64,000 nt of DNA from NCBI RefSeq assembly GCF_000002425.4, contig NC_037265.1, positions 14,767,293 through 14,831,292 on the forward strand, given 5' to 3'. This stretch comes from Physcomitrium patens (Eukaryota; Streptophyta; Bryopsida; Funariales; Funariaceae). Positions 22,100 to 34,447 of the stretch are shown one piece after another. The notes below the pieces were generated by a model. It saw nothing but the letters and a program-made list of their open reading frames with translations. It did no database searches and was not told where the DNA came from. Position numbers and translations under genes: made by a program. Position 1 is the stretch's first letter, and each line of letters opens with the position of its first letter.

Positions 22100-23052
22100 C
22101 AAGAAGATTTTGAATGCTTTTGTCAAATTTTTTTGACTATTTTTTCTTATTTTTTTAATGCAATTGTGATTTGATATATGAAGAATTATAGAAGAATCTT
22201 CTTCTTGAGTTGACCAATACCACAAGGTGATTGATGAATATGCCTAAATAAGTTACTATTGCATTGAAAAGACTTAAAATTAAAAACACTCATGACTATG
22301 TAGGTGACCTTTTTGGCATGGATGATTCAACAAGGATAGAAGTTTGTAAGCAATTTATTATTGCTTTAATTAATATTTTTTTGTCTTTAAATTTAAATTA
22401 GCTTAAAAAATAAAACTTAGGTTTAAAAGTATTCATGGCATACCACAATGTTGTGGTGCTCTTGATTGTTTTCATCTCTTATTTTTTTTGTTAGCAAGTT
22501 CTAGATCAATAGATTGGTATGATATTGATCACAACTAATTTACAATAGTTTAAGCCATTGTAAATCACAAAGACCAATTTATAGATTTTTTGTAGGCATT
22601 CTCAGATTAGTATATGATTCTCATGTAGTTCTAATATCAAATCACTTCAAAGATGTGATTGTAATAAGAAGATTGAATGGAACAAGAAAAAAATTCAAAG
22701 TGTAGATATTATTGAGTTGATTGTAGCCAATGCAAGATATATTGGTGATAAAAATTTGCTTGTACCTTAGCTTGAAATCCAACTTCTTGGATTATGTGAT
22801 GAATTTAAATTTAAACACTCATTGATACATATGGTAGTTGAGCATTTATTTAGAAATTTGAAAGAAATGTGGAAAACTTTGAAAAATCTTATCATTAATC
22901 TTGATTTGAAAAAAATTCCTAGCTTGATATTGGCATGTTGTTTGCTTCATAATACTATCATTGACAAAAATAATCTCATTGATGAGTCTATTGTTCTTTG
23001 GAGACACCACAACTTAGGATGTAGACAGAAAGTAATGAAAAATGTACCCTAA
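22100..23052 (+). pseudogene. PIF/Harbinger transposase pseudogene
   Basis: Broken frames resemble the HTH plus DDE nuclease of Harbinger transposases. Near 22255-22360 a helix-turn-helix-like part reads ALKRLKIKNTHDYVGDLFGM with DSTRIEVCKQFI. At 22435-22480 comes HGIPQCCGALDCFHL, with the first catalytic Asp (codon 22464-22466). At 22592-22640 VGILRLVYDSHVVLISN carries the second Asp (22616-22618). At 22831-22980 MVVEHLFRNLKEMWKTLKNL carries the Glu (22840-22842), then IPSLILACCLLHN. So the DDE residues survive, but each lies in a different frame with stops between. Length fits a transposase that has lost little sequence. Confidence 0.82.
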
Positions 23053-23369
23053 AGTGATAGTAAATAATTGATAATGGCAATTATAAGACATTTGTATCAA
23101 TTAGAAGCAATGCCTTTCAATGAATAAAATTTGAGACCTATTTTGTTACATAATAATTTTCAATTCAAATATCACATCTATTTTTATAATTATTAACCAA
23201 AAAAACATCATAGAATGTATAAAAAAGCATCTCTTAAATGTAATATTATTCTCAAATTGTTTATTTTGGAGAAGTAATCCATACCATGAATTTTATGTAT
23301 TTTGTTTATAGAAATAAATCATAAACAATAGCTTAAGTTACGCAATCTTAAAATTACCAAAATTTAAAT

Positions 23370-23755
23370 CCCAATCGTAAAGTAGATCTTCTAAGATTTC
23401 AAAAATGATCAAAATCAATAAAAATGAACTTCATATACAAAAGATATGTCAAATCAAAGTTTTCGTGTGAAATTGAGGTTCAAACTTCATTTTTTAAGTT
23501 GGTCCTTGGACTTGTACATATGATTTTTAATTTTAATTTTAATATTTTTTTTTTCATCCTCAATAGAACCAGACCCTATTTTGATTATGCTTTTCATTGC
23601 TAAGTGCCATTTTGAAAATGATATCACACTTAAATATTGGATAATTTTTGTGAAAGTTACATGCATATGAAATAAATTTTCATCCACAACTACAAACAAT
23701 ATGTAACACAAAATGTATATGTGTTACAATACATGAATTACACAAATAAGGAGGG
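23370..23755. repeat. Right terminal inverted repeat of the Harbinger-like element
   Basis: Reverse complement of 20290-20690 with scattered changes and small indels. Confidence 0.75.
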
Positions 23756-23767
23756 TAAAAAAAAATC

Positions 23768-25082
23768 ATGTTCATGAATATTGTGCATGTAGGCCCCAAG
23801 TTTCACCCCCTTACATATGGAAATGAAAATGGGTGGACTTTGCCTTGCTTGGATCACTGGGTGTGGGCAAAGTCCAATATTAACATTGCCTACCGATCAA
23901 GCATGGAAGGAGGCCATAAGTTGATACTTTTTCGATACTTTGTCAAACTCTTTACTGCAGCAGTTGTGGCTAACCACGCTTGGCACATTCTCCTTCAACT
24001 CTTGCACCGATTATTTCATAGAGAGAGGCTGGTAAAATGCCCTTTGGAAACTCCTTTTCGCAGTGATTTGTGCATGATTGATGGTAATCATGTGTATCAG
24101 ACCAGTTCCTCGGAGCTACTTCTTCTGTAATGGCGGACGTGTTAGTTGTTAACGCGGGTTTTGTGTCTCTGATTGTGTCTGTAATTATGTCAGATGCTTT
24201 CAGACAAGGTATTTTGGAGGGGTCAGAGAAGGGTATTACGAGAGAGAAATTGGGTTGTGCACGTGTTGAAACGCGTTCTCCTTCCCAAGACGAGAGTGAG
24301 CAATTGCCGTCGGCAACTGAGAGGGTTCGAGTTCCTGAAGTGACTCCCGAAGGTGGCCGGAGCAACCCACAATTGAACCCCGGAACCCTCCCGGGATTCC
24401 GTTCCAAGACCAAGAATCTTCCTGTTGTGAAGCATGTCATCGATGAAGGTACAGACCATCCCACAAGCACAAATATCTTCTCCGTCACTTCTAGCACGGC
24501 TAGCAGAGCGTTGGAACCCATCCCCATTGACCAGGTGCGACAGAATTCGCGCTACCAATTTCCAGATAAGGCGGCACAAAAGGGACCAACTCCGTCTCGT
24601 ACACGCGATATTCGCCTGAAATTCGACCACATGGTTGTCTTTTCCTTCTCAGAGGATCCGAAAGTACTTCGACCCATGTGAGAGAATTTAAGAACCTCTG
24701 GCAACTTCAAGTAAGCAAAAAAACCTTCTTAACGTTAAATTTGATTTGTGGGTCAACGCGCAATCACTTCTGGGGGCACACACTGTCTCCGGACTACAAA
24801 TCGGCACAAGCGAGGCCTCAAATTGATTGGAAGAGACCACACCAGCTGCACAAAACTCGTCGCTACCTTCAATTGAGACCCCTTTGCGCGCCACCGGGAT
24901 TGTGCCGAACGACGGTGGGTGATGAACATCCGTGTTACATCCATGTTTCGTTCATTCGACCTTACTTTTACTTTATACCTCTCTTTGCTTTTTTTGAGTC
25001 TTGGGTCTTGCATACAATAATGATAAGCTTGCATGGCTACTTGTTAGATATTTGTAAATTTCTTCCACTCCCACCCTATTAG
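23768..25082 (+). other. GC-richer island with overlapping open frames; possible hypothetical gene
   Basis: A sharp rise in GC content next to the Harbinger right end. The longest plus-strand frame is 24130-24681 (183 codons, starting MADVLVVNAGF), preceded by a 120-codon frame (23768-24130) and followed by one at 24678-25082 that overlaps its stop. The minus strand is just as open (23970-24527, 185 codons), so open frames alone say little. The peptides are rich in Ser, Pro and charged residues and match no family I know. A perfect G-box CACGTG lies at 24260-24265. It could be an exon with its leader, a non-coding transcript, or a promoter region. I do not assign a function. Confidence 0.3.
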
Positions 25083-26879
25083 GAGGTTTCAAACATGTCC
25101 TTTTTGGGTGATATTTTATTCCTATTTCAAAATATCACTTAATAATTCATCAAATCACCCACCTTAGGAAGTGGATGATCTTGAAATTGAAATATCAAAA
25201 GTAGGCGAGTCAAATATCAAAAACCGTGTTGTTTGCTTTAGCTCTTTTTCCTCTTTGACTCCGTACTAGGGGAGTAATAAAGTTTGAATTAAGGGATAAT
25301 ATCAAATGGTATTAAATTTTTAAATAGTGATATTTTGGATTTGATATTTTAAGTGATTCTCAAAATATCAGGTTTTGAATCTTTATTATTTGGTTTTGCA
25401 AAAGTGCTATGATTGAAACTCCCTATTATACATAAAGTCTAAGTTAATTTTGGAAATGATTTGTCATAGCTTGCTCACTTAGTGCAAACTTCCAATACTT
25501 TGTTTGTGTAATTGGAGCATCATAATAAATTACATAAAATTATTATGTTTTGAACAAGTTATAAATTTAAAAAATTGCACTTAAAGTGGCACTCTTAGTT
25601 TTCATGTAGCTAAACATAAATATACAATGTATTCAAAATATGATTTTTAATTAGGAATATTTTTTATTTTGTGATCAAGTAATATAATTATAAAAATTCA
25701 TGTGATTCTAATCCTTGTTAATTCTTTTTCTTAAGTCAAATTAATATTGGAATACCTTAAATCAACAACTCAAGGTATTTCAACTATTAGTAGGGGGATT
25801 TGTTTTAGAAGAATATATATTTTTGAATGGAGAAATAAGATTCTAATATGCTTCAAAAGAAAAAATTACAAAAGCAATAGTGGTTTAATTGATATAAAAT
25901 TTCAAAGGACTTTACACTTTGAGCCCTTGAATCAACACATAGATTTGGCCAAAACTGTCTATAAAAATTTATTAAACCACTATTTCCATCACATTAAACT
26001 ACCAATTCTACCACATTAAACCACCAACTTCATCCTTGTAAAGTTTGCCAATCATTGGTGGGCTTAGAATGGATTTGGAATCTTTCTATGGGTAGCTTCT
26101 GATAAGGTCTATGGGTTGGTTTAGGAGAGTGACACAATTTAAGGTATTTTGACATTACATGTTGTAGTTTAGATGTTAGTGTATGTGCTTTGAAGCCATT
26201 GATTAGCTTATGATGTTTTATTGTTCTTGTATGTGTGTACATATATATATATATATATATTTATATTTATCTTATAATATTATTGTGGTTTTATATTGTA
26301 GATGTCAAATCATGTTTTGATCATCATAAGTGTTTGAAATTACATATATTTTAGATAAACTCTTTATCTTTTTGAATACACAAAGGTTGTATTTTTTTCA
26401 CTCTTCATAAAAATAACCAACTTAATATATTCCATGTATTTGACTACATATTAAAAATTTGTATCACTCCTTCAGTTGCATATACATTCTATTTTTATCG
26501 TTCAAAGGCATCAAACACAAAAAGCTTGATATACATCTGTTAAATTTTGCTTATTTATTTATTTTATTTATGTCCATGTAAAATGGTATGCATACACAAG
26601 GATGTTTGAAATCTTATGTTGACATTGTTTCATAATTTACCAATAAGCAATCAAAGTTAGTATAGTAAGATAATGATCCAGCCTGATAAAAATTATAGAA
26701 TAAAATGAGGTAAAACTACAACCCAACGAAGATGACTTATATATATATATATATATATATATGAGAAGGTATCATTGGTTTGATAATTTGATAACTATTT
26801 TCGGATTTTGAAAGACAAATTATTTTCACTGTTATTTCACAGTCCAATAATAAGTGCAACGAGGACCTTGAACCATTCT
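25083..26879. other. AT-rich intergenic DNA, no gene seen
   Basis: Short (AT)n tracts at 26241-26260 and 26738-26762 and a cluster of GATATTTT inverted words. No coding content recognised. Confidence 0.6.
25108..25375. repeat. Cluster of GATATTTT / AAAATATC inverted words
   Basis: A perfect 10-bp hairpin GTGATATTTT/AAAATATCAC sits at 25108-25138. Further ATATC or GATAT words in both orientations follow at about 25190, 25212, 25296, 25329, 25341 and 25364. It may be the remnant of a foldback element. Confidence 0.4.
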
Positions 26880-27563
26880 CAATAATTGTGCAAGGCCACG
26901 CCATGCCATTCGAAACCGACGAACAGAAAATACATCTCCAACGAAAGGCAGCGACTCCGACTCCGACTTCGTTCGTCGACGTTGACATTTGCCGTCGTCG
27001 TCGTCAACGTCGCCGATCTCATCACCTGCGTGGGGAGCCACGCGCCGAACTTGGCGGTGGAGTTCCAGTGCAACTGCTGCTGGCCACGCCATCGACTTGG
27101 ATTGGGCTACAGAAATTTTATCGCGTCTTGCCAGCGAATTACTCCCTTCCTTCTCAGCGGGAAGCCGAGTTACTGATCCTAAATGGGGACATGCACTGTA
27201 ATCTTGTGCCCCAGGACTTTCTGCTTTGCTGACTTTTTTGTTAGCCGAGATGCGAGAAGCGAGATGCGGTGGTCTCGGGTGCCACATCCCTGGCATGCGA
27301 CCAGGTTTTTATTGTCATCGCGTTTCAAGTCGTCGTTTTCTTCCCCTGAGAACCTATGTGTGTGAAAGTTTCATGTTGTCGTTGTCTTGTGTATTGTCGT
27401 GCTTTTCCGCCACTGTGGCTCAGGAGGGAGCTTTTCGGGCTTGGGCGTGAGCTGCACAGATGATTTGGGAGACCGGTTCTCGTGATTCTGTTGCACCGTA
27501 GCTGCTTTTTACATTTGCAAAGAAGAGAGAAGCAGTGGGGGTTGGACTTCCGTGGTTGAAGCA
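26880..27563 (+). other. GC-rich leader or promoter region upstream of the b561 gene
   Basis: GC content jumps at about 26880. Several frames are open on both strands (for example 26888-27232 plus and 26832-27296 minus), but none resembles a known protein. It most likely holds promoter and 5' untranslated sequence of the gene starting at 27564, possibly with upstream frames. Confidence 0.45.
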
Positions 27564-29560
27564 ATGGGGACTCGTGGCGCTGGAGGTTTATCTCTGTTAC
27601 TGGGGTTGTTGTTGGGTGTAACTGTTGCTGTGTTGGTTCTCGCTCTTCCGGTCTCTAGCCAAGCTACGAACGTAGGATGTGCAGCGGATCTGAAAAGCAA
27701 AGTTACTAAGTTTCAGACTCAGAGCCTCCATTGCAAGGCTTACAACTTCCCAGCAATTAATCCTTATATTATATGGGTACGCTGTTTTCCTCCCTTGGGA
27801 TACTTTTATGCGTGGTCTTGTCAGTGAAAACCAGACTCTAGATGTTCGTCGTCATAGTTGGAAAGCGCTCTTGAGTTCTGTCGATGTCTTAGCGCGAAGT
27901 TCTTGTTGTATGTCTAGGGGACCTTGCTGAAATTGGAAACTGATCGTGAATTGCACAGTGTGAGGCTATAGCTTACCGTCCGTGGAACCATTCCTTCTTT
28001 GATTTAAGTAAAAAGTTCAATCAGTAGTTTTTGTTGACAAGCATTTTCTTCGACTTGGGATGGACGATTAGATTTCAAGCTGGAATAGGCTTTCTTGGTT
28101 TCAGTTCTTCAGCCCGTCATCTCGTGTGGGGTTTTAAATAATCACATGCCTCTCCTCCTTCTGTCTGTCGATGAACAGTGGTCTCTCCGATCCTTCAAAT
28201 TGTTATTTCGTTTTCTACGCAATATCTGGTATGCGATAGTATTCATGTCGAGTTGGATGACAACCAGGCCTTGAAAGACAATGTCACGAATATCACATCC
28301 ATGGTGGTGTCAATGCCCTTAAGTCCAAACCAATGGGCGGGGCTTGGGTTCTCGGCAGACGGGCAAATGGTAGGCAGCACTGCATTGATAGCTACATTAT
28401 CGTCCTCCGGAGTACCCATTGTCAAGGTGTACAAGCTCAATTCTAGGTCAACATCGGGAGTGGTCGAGGATGCATCAGGGCTAAGCTTTGTAGGGGGTCC
28501 TGCTGATGCAGTCTACGACCAAGGCAGGACAGTTTACGTTTCCTTCCAGCTGAACTTGGCCAAATCAACTGCAGGGTCCAGATTCTTTCTCATGGCATAC
28601 GGGCCCACCTCACTAGATGGCCAAGGGATTTCACAACATGTCGATAGAATTTCCCTCAGTGCACAGTTTGTGACAGGTACATGTTTCTGAATTCCACGCA
28701 TATACACACACTCACACCTTGCTCGACCTCTAAGGTCGAACTTCATTAGTGTTCAGGAGTGTATATATCTGAATTCGTATTGCGGCAGGACATGGGCATG
28801 ATATTGGCTTCAAACTCTTCTGTCTGCAGGTGTCATGGCTGGAGAATCTACTGCGTCCAAATTGGCAAAGAAGAGCAAAATCCATGCTTCACTGCAAATA
28901 TTGGGCTGGGGTTTACTCTTGCCAATTGGTGCCATGGTTGCGCGCTACGCGCGTTCGTTTGATCCGGCCTGGTTTTACACCCACATCGCGTTTCAGTTCG
29001 TTGGATTTGCGTGCATAATTGCAGGACTAGTCACTGGGTTTGAGCTACTAAGCCATTTTCAGCATGATCACCTCACAGCCCACAAGTGGATTGGAATTTT
29101 TATCACTGTCGTAGCCTTTGGTCAGGTACCGTGTAAATTCTACCTGCAGTACATGAAAATGACTTAATCTTTTTCTTTTCTTGGACAAAGTAGCCTACTA
29201 TGGTAGTCATTGTTTGTGTCTAATGGGTTTCACTCACCAAGAAAACCTTGGTACTTGCAGTTGAGTGCGTTATTGTATCGCCCACACAAGGATTCCAAGC
29301 GGCGCAAGTACTGGATCTGGATGCACTCATGGTTTGGCCGCATGGCGCTTTTCCTCGCTGCCGTAAACATCTTGCTGGGTCTGTGGATGGCTAAAGCCGA
29401 AAAGGACTTCAGAGTTTCGTATATTGCCATCCTGATCATTGAACTCGTGGCCTTCATCTTTTTGGAACTTTTTCTGTGGGTGCGATGGTATAAGCAGCAA
29501 CGGCGGGACCGGCAATCATCTAACGCAATACCGCCTTTCCAGTTTGGTGGAAGTGTATAA
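27564..29560 (+). CDS. DOMON domain plus cytochrome b561 transmembrane protein
   Basis: Proposed exons: 27564-27776, 28253-28676, 28830-29125, 29261-29560, all GT-AG and phase-consistent, giving about 410 residues. A signal peptide (LSLLLGLLLGVTVAVLVLAL, then SSQA) precedes a DOMON domain (PNQWAGLGFSADGQMVGSTA, then VYVSFQLNLAKSTAGSRFF). The b561 part has five hydrophobic helices with the expected His residues: KIHASLQILGW, WFYTHIAFQFVGF, TAHKWIGIFI and WIWMHSWFGRM. Such proteins pass electrons across a membrane between two hemes, often reduced by ascorbate, with the DOMON domain on the non-cytosolic side (family knowledge). The first intron junction is the least certain: other acceptors at 28178 and 28239 do not keep frame. 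I chose ATG 27564 because it opens the signal peptide. Confidence 0.85.
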
Positions 29561-30414
29561 ACTATCTTATTAGTCCGAGCTCAATTGACCTATTGGTTGA
29601 GTAGGTGTGCCTTGTCAATCCAGCATGTTGAGGGGCTGGTTTGTGAAGGGTTTTAGATTTTTATTTATTGTTTTTTGCTTCACTGTTTCCATATTAGCTG
29701 ACATATAACAGAATTCTTGTAACAAAAAACTTTAAGGTGTAAAACTCACCGTTGTTGCAGCTAAAATGATTCTTCCTCCCAAGTTCCCTCGGACCTCACC
29801 AGTCTTGCAACTTGGTCGGAGTGTGCACAGACGTGAAATGGAATTCCCCACAACAACAAGAAAAAAATGGCTGTTGGCATGTAGAACTGCTTGAACCTGA
29901 TAGTCACACATCCACATTACTTCATGCTCGCGTTGGCATGCTCCTGGTTGCAAGTGACTCAACTAAATTCCGAGTACTTACAGTCTTGCGTTAGCTCCAG
30001 TTGCAAGTCTCACGTGCACGCACAGCTAATTTGTGAAAACTCTCATCAATATTTGCGCAGAATCTTAGATGACAAAGCAACCTAGAATCGAGGTTGTTTG
30101 ATTTACCATTCCATTGTATTTTTTCGCTGTGAACTGACACATGTTGGACACAAGACAAACGTAAGAACGTATGTTCAAGCCGTCATTCCAAAATTGCCTT
30201 CACGTCTGGTGAGCCATCAGGATCTGTAGCAGCTGGAGTGCGTAAGACTTGCACCTGCTCTACGTGTACATGTCGGACTTGTCGAGTTTGAGGACGGCAT
30301 GTGCAGACCACACGCAGCTGAACTCTGGCTTGTGTCCACATCCGCTTGCTTGCTTAAGTTTCGAGTGACGAAGGAGAAACAAGAAGTGCAGACGTAGGAA
30401 TCGTAGTCATGAAT
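29561..30414. other. 3' untranslated and intergenic sequence, no gene seen
   Basis: Mixed composition after the b561 stop. Small frames only; nothing recognised. Confidence 0.55.
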
Positions 30415-31284
30415 TAAAAATTAGGGTTTCCTCTTCTTCTCTCTGAAGGTTTTGTGTGTCGGAGAGATTTAGCGAGCCACGTTTTGTAGAGAAGCTCTGA
30501 GGGGGGGCCAGTGATGGGCTCCCTTTGGTAGTATCCGGTGGCGTCGGTGGTGCTGCAAGCCGTGGGTCCACCGAAGAATGTGAACGTCTTTGTGCGACCC
30601 AAGTCGGTGGGCCCTTCGCTGCTCCTCCTGGTCGGGTGCTATTTCAGTTGAGCTTTTTCTTCTTGTATTCGTGATGATTTTGATGCAACTGAAGTGTTTT
30701 TGTAAGAAATTACGTCGTGGAAATCCTGGCGCGCCTGTAGATGAAATGCTGAATCTCAACGCGAGCAGAGTGACGGTATTGTTTAGACGGCAGTGGGTGG
30801 TTTACGTGATCGGGAGATCTGCTGATGGTTCACGTTGTAGTTTAGAAATTCTGAGAAATCTTTATTTTATTTGGAATTGTTACACTTTGCATCATCATCG
30901 CAGCGTATCTTCGCTAGTTCGCTCAAGTATTGTAACCTTGCAACACTCGTCCAGCTCGTATTCTGAAGAGTTTACATTATCAATGTCGAGCAAAAGGGAA
31001 TAACCGCCAGACCTCACATCTGGGTTTAAGGCGCAGTTAGAAGGCCCTTGTCAAATGTTTTTCAAAGGTGCCATATATTGCAAGGTTTTCTATATCTCTC
31101 AGTTCTGGTAAAAAGAAGAAACAGGCCGACGTTTTCGAGTTTCACCATATCTACACTGAATTCGCTGCTATCCTATACAGGGCACTCGGAATCCCATGCT
31201 TTGCTAAACTTCATTTGAGGATGATAAAATTGATCCGCTATCACTGGGATATCAAGCCAATGTGGGTTTTGTCTTCGTTTTCAA
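30415..31284 (+). other. GC island with a telo-box-like start; probable promoter or leader of the next gene
   Basis: TTAGGGTTTCCTCTTCTTCTC at about 30420 resembles telo-box leaders of plant housekeeping genes. From 30511 to 30640 both strands are open: the plus frame reads ASVVLQAVGPPKNVNVFVRP after an ATG followed by an early TAG, and the minus frame 30414-30602 has codons ending mostly in C. I cannot decide whether either is translated. The rest would be 5' untranslated or intronic sequence of the gene at 31285. Confidence 0.35.
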
Positions 31285-33282
31285 ATGAGATCTTCTCTCC
31301 TACAGGGATTCGTCGAGTGTATTGTTCGTCCTGGACTGTCTTCTGCCTGGGAGGAAGTCGCTGAAAGATGTTCAAGCAATGGCAGTGGAGGTCCAGTCAA
31401 TCTGAAAGGTTTTAGGGTTGAGCTCGCTCTTAAAAACATGGAATATAAGGCTGTTAATGACAGTGAAGTAGAGAAAGGGACTTTTCTTTTCGTGATATCT
31501 CTTGTATATGACAGGCCTTGATTCATGAGACTTACATCGTCGTCCCGAGTACGTGGGATGACTGTTTCACCTGTTTGTATCTGAAATTTGAAGTGTGTGT
31601 AAGGGTTGCTTATCTATCGATATAATCTTCTCACTGCAAAGGCGCCTTTCCTCGTTTTGAACTTGTACCCTACACAGGAGACGGGGGGGGGGGGGGGGGG
31701 TGTGAGAAGCGTGGACAGAAGACTTGAGCCAGGACTTCCAATGCTCAATTTTGAAAAATGTCTTGTTTTGAGCAGTGTGGATATCTGGCGGTTTTATTAC
31801 CAATATCTGTCTTATTTGGATTGATTGGACCACGTTATTTGTGATTTTCTTGTTAGGTCCCCAGTGAGACCTTGTCTTAGCCTAAAGTTATATTCTAGGA
31901 AATGCTTGTTATAATCGTTTGTCGTGCAGGACTGCAAGCCAGAATTGTTATGATAGTTTTTAACCTATGAAATTCATTTTTTATCCTCCTGTGTTGCTGT
32001 TAACGGTAATGGGTAGGAGCTCAAAGGTGACTTTTCCACCCCGGCATTAATATTACACCAGCGTTTAGAAGAAGAGCGATATTTAGGTGATAATTTATTT
32101 TCAGGTTGTAAATGCTGCAGTCGAAGCTATGAACGAGGGTCTTCCAGGGCTGGAAGTGGGTGTGCATTACGATACCATCAACCTACGCACGGACATCCCT
32201 GAAAATTTTCTATCTGAAGAAGGCAAGCCTCGCTATAATTCTTAGGTGGGAAAGAGATTTGATTTTTAGGATTTGCTTTTTATTTATTATTTATTATTTT
32301 ATTGTTTTTTTTCTGACAGATGGTTCCAAGCAATGGAGGGTTGGGATATTGCACAATGTCGAGGTTGGAAGCTTTAGTGAGCCTTCACTTTTAATTGGAG
32401 TTGTAATGGCATTTACAAACTCCCCGAGGTAAACAAGCTGCTAGACTTACTCAGTTGCTTTTAGTGAAGGAAAAGACGATACTGAGAAGTTTGAGGTATC
32501 ATATGTATTGTGGATTTTAGTGCTTGAGGAATGGGAAGTCTGGTTGTGATTATTTGAGGTCTTGCGGTCAACGAAGTTTTGAAACGTTGAACAATATCAC
32601 TGATTTTGCTTATACTTACTAAACTCATGTGAATAACATGGAGCGTCGATTTTGTCCAGGTATGGAGATACTGATCGCAAATGGAAGGGTACAATGTTTT
32701 TGTTGATAGAATTGAAGCATTTGACTGTGATCAACGGCAAAACTGATTGTCAAGCTGCTGTTGTACAGTTTCTACGGGCTTGCACTGCTGTTAAGGTAAG
32801 TTTAACATCTCAAACTGTGAACTTTGTCACTGGTAGTTGAATTATTTGGGGTGGTGAACAAGTTTTTAAGAGCTTCTATTTTACCAGGGCTATCAGTCAA
32901 GCGTAGATATTGATGTCGAACCAAGATTAAACAAGTTGATGCAAGGAGGCTTACTAGTAGAAATCTTTCTTTTGTGTAGATCGTTGGGGAGAAGGTTATT
33001 TGAAGTGATCTGCCAAGAATCAGGAAAAGAAATCATTCTTTACCTTAAGAGTTCTTCTGGATTTTGTTCTGTTCTTTACAGCTATCTCTGTTCCGAATGA
33101 ATATACGACCCTTTCAGCATGGGTCGTAATGCATTAGAATTGCGTTTTATATGATTGTAACTATTTTTTATTTTTTTAATTTTTTTTTAATTTTTTTTTT
33201 CATTCATGTGAATACTTAAAAACTAAAGGCTTCTGATGCTATTTGATCTTTGCAGTCTGAAACACTGCCCTCAACGCAGTGA
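31285..33282 (+). CDS. Unrecognised conserved-looking protein, five exons
   Basis: Proposed exons: 31285-31467, 32105-32222, 32320-32428, 32660-32795, 33256-33282, giving about 190 residues. Every junction keeps phase. The second intron (32223-32319) is GC-AG: exon end GAAG followed by GCAAGC. The protein starts MRSSLLQGFVECIVRPGLSS, then has LKGFRVELALKNMEYKAVND, VVNAAVEAMNEGLPGLEVGV, HYDTINLRTDIPENF, SKQWRVGILHNVEVGSF and WKGTMFLLIELKHLTVINGK, ending SETLPSTQ. No signal peptide or membrane helix is seen. The N-terminus is uncertain: a CTACAG acceptor at 31305 would allow an upstream exon in place of the ATG at 31285. I do not recognise the family. The splicing pattern and codon-like exons make a real gene likely. 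Confidence 0.65.
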
Positions 33283-34447
33283 AATTCCATCAGTCAGCTG
33301 TACGAGGTTAAGTAGAAGAGCGTAATCAATGAGGTTTAAGATAATAGTTCGTCCAACTTGTACCAGGTTATCACAAACCGTGAAGGAAAACAGTTTGTCT
33401 CATCTCTGAACTATTGTGTAGTCCCTTTAAATACTAAAAACCCTTTTCCATTTGGGCTCACAACCTCCAGAAACACAACTCTTTTTTACTCCTCTGTGCT
33501 GTACAAAAACTAACACCTTTCACATGTGCACAAAAGTCACACCCAGCACTTTTTCTCCACCCCAACAATGGCTTTGGTGCGATGTTGATTAAATAGATTA
33601 TTTACTGTTGCACCTTTTAATCGAATTTACCTTTAACTGCTTCCATTGAGCAGCGTAGACCGAGAACAAGCTGCTGAGCCATAGAATTGAAAAATGCCCC
33701 CAACATTTTTCAATTCACATACCAAATAGCGTTTCGCATCCTCAACATTTCCTTGATTAGCCACCCAGTCCCAACCAATTCAATACTGTTAGCTCCCACA
33801 CACACACCCACAATCCTTAATGAAGAGGATTGTAGCACCCTGCTTTTCGTCGAGCCATGGGAAAGCATTCATCGTTCACGACGGAAAACGATTGAGGATT
33901 AATTCCCAAATTGCAATCACACAGTGAAACAATTGCACAAGAGGAAGCGATCCGTGAAGAATAAGGGATTGAGCGCGGCCGATGGGGTTCCACTCCCCCG
34001 TAGCGCGCATCACAAAGTGAAAATTCGCAGATTCTATCCGGTGGAAGAATGGAGCGGGTTTCTAATTGGAACCACAGATACGGGCAGCGATGGCCCCACA
34101 AGCGGGCGCGTCGTCGTCTTTTTCGTCACAGGGGGGAGTTAGAATCCCATGGTCCACAGCGAGTTTCGCTTTTTCCAATTGGTGGGCTTATCCCCTGCGC
34201 CACCAATGCCCAATCCCCTCCCCTTATCCGCTCCTGCAAGGCTCCTGGCTCTTGTTCCGCAACCCAACTCCAAGGCTCTCTACCCATAACCGTAGCCATT
34301 GGTGCGCAAGGTGTATTTCATCTCGTCGTTGTGTGTGACTGGAGACGTGTGCGCAGCAGTCGCAATTTTTCCCCTTTTGTGCACAATCCTTGCTCTCGTC
34401 TGAGGGTACCCAATTTGTGAGCGGGGTGGGGAGTGTTACCTGCAGTC
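33283..34447 (+). other. Intergenic region with the psbO promoter and leader
   Basis: GC content rises from about 33900. No clear TATA box is seen near the psbO start; a pyrimidine patch TTTTTCCCCTTTTG lies at about 34368. Open frames here (such as 34049-34420) look like by-products of GC content. Confidence 0.5.

Larger units (their letters stand above)
20285..23755 (+). mobile_element. PIF/Harbinger-like DNA transposon, decayed
   Basis: Two long imperfect inverted repeats (about 400 bp each) flank a broken Harbinger-type transposase on the plus strand. The arms share, in opposite orientation, words such as TATCCAATATTTAA, ATGAAGTTT, AACTTTGATTT, TTTTTATTGATTTTGAT and AGATCTACTT. Outer ends are approximate, and I could not fix the 3-bp target duplication. 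Harbinger elements move by cut and paste with a DDE transposase, usually helped by a second Myb-like protein (family knowledge). No second frame was recognised. Confidence 0.75.

Noticed and set aside
24223-24630. Minus-strand frame in the GC island
   Set aside because: It overlaps equally long plus-strand frames. There is no way to prefer it from sequence alone.
30511-30640. Small plus-strand protein starting MGSLW
   Set aside because: An in-frame TAG follows the fifth codon, and no splice site rescues the frame. The minus strand is equally open.
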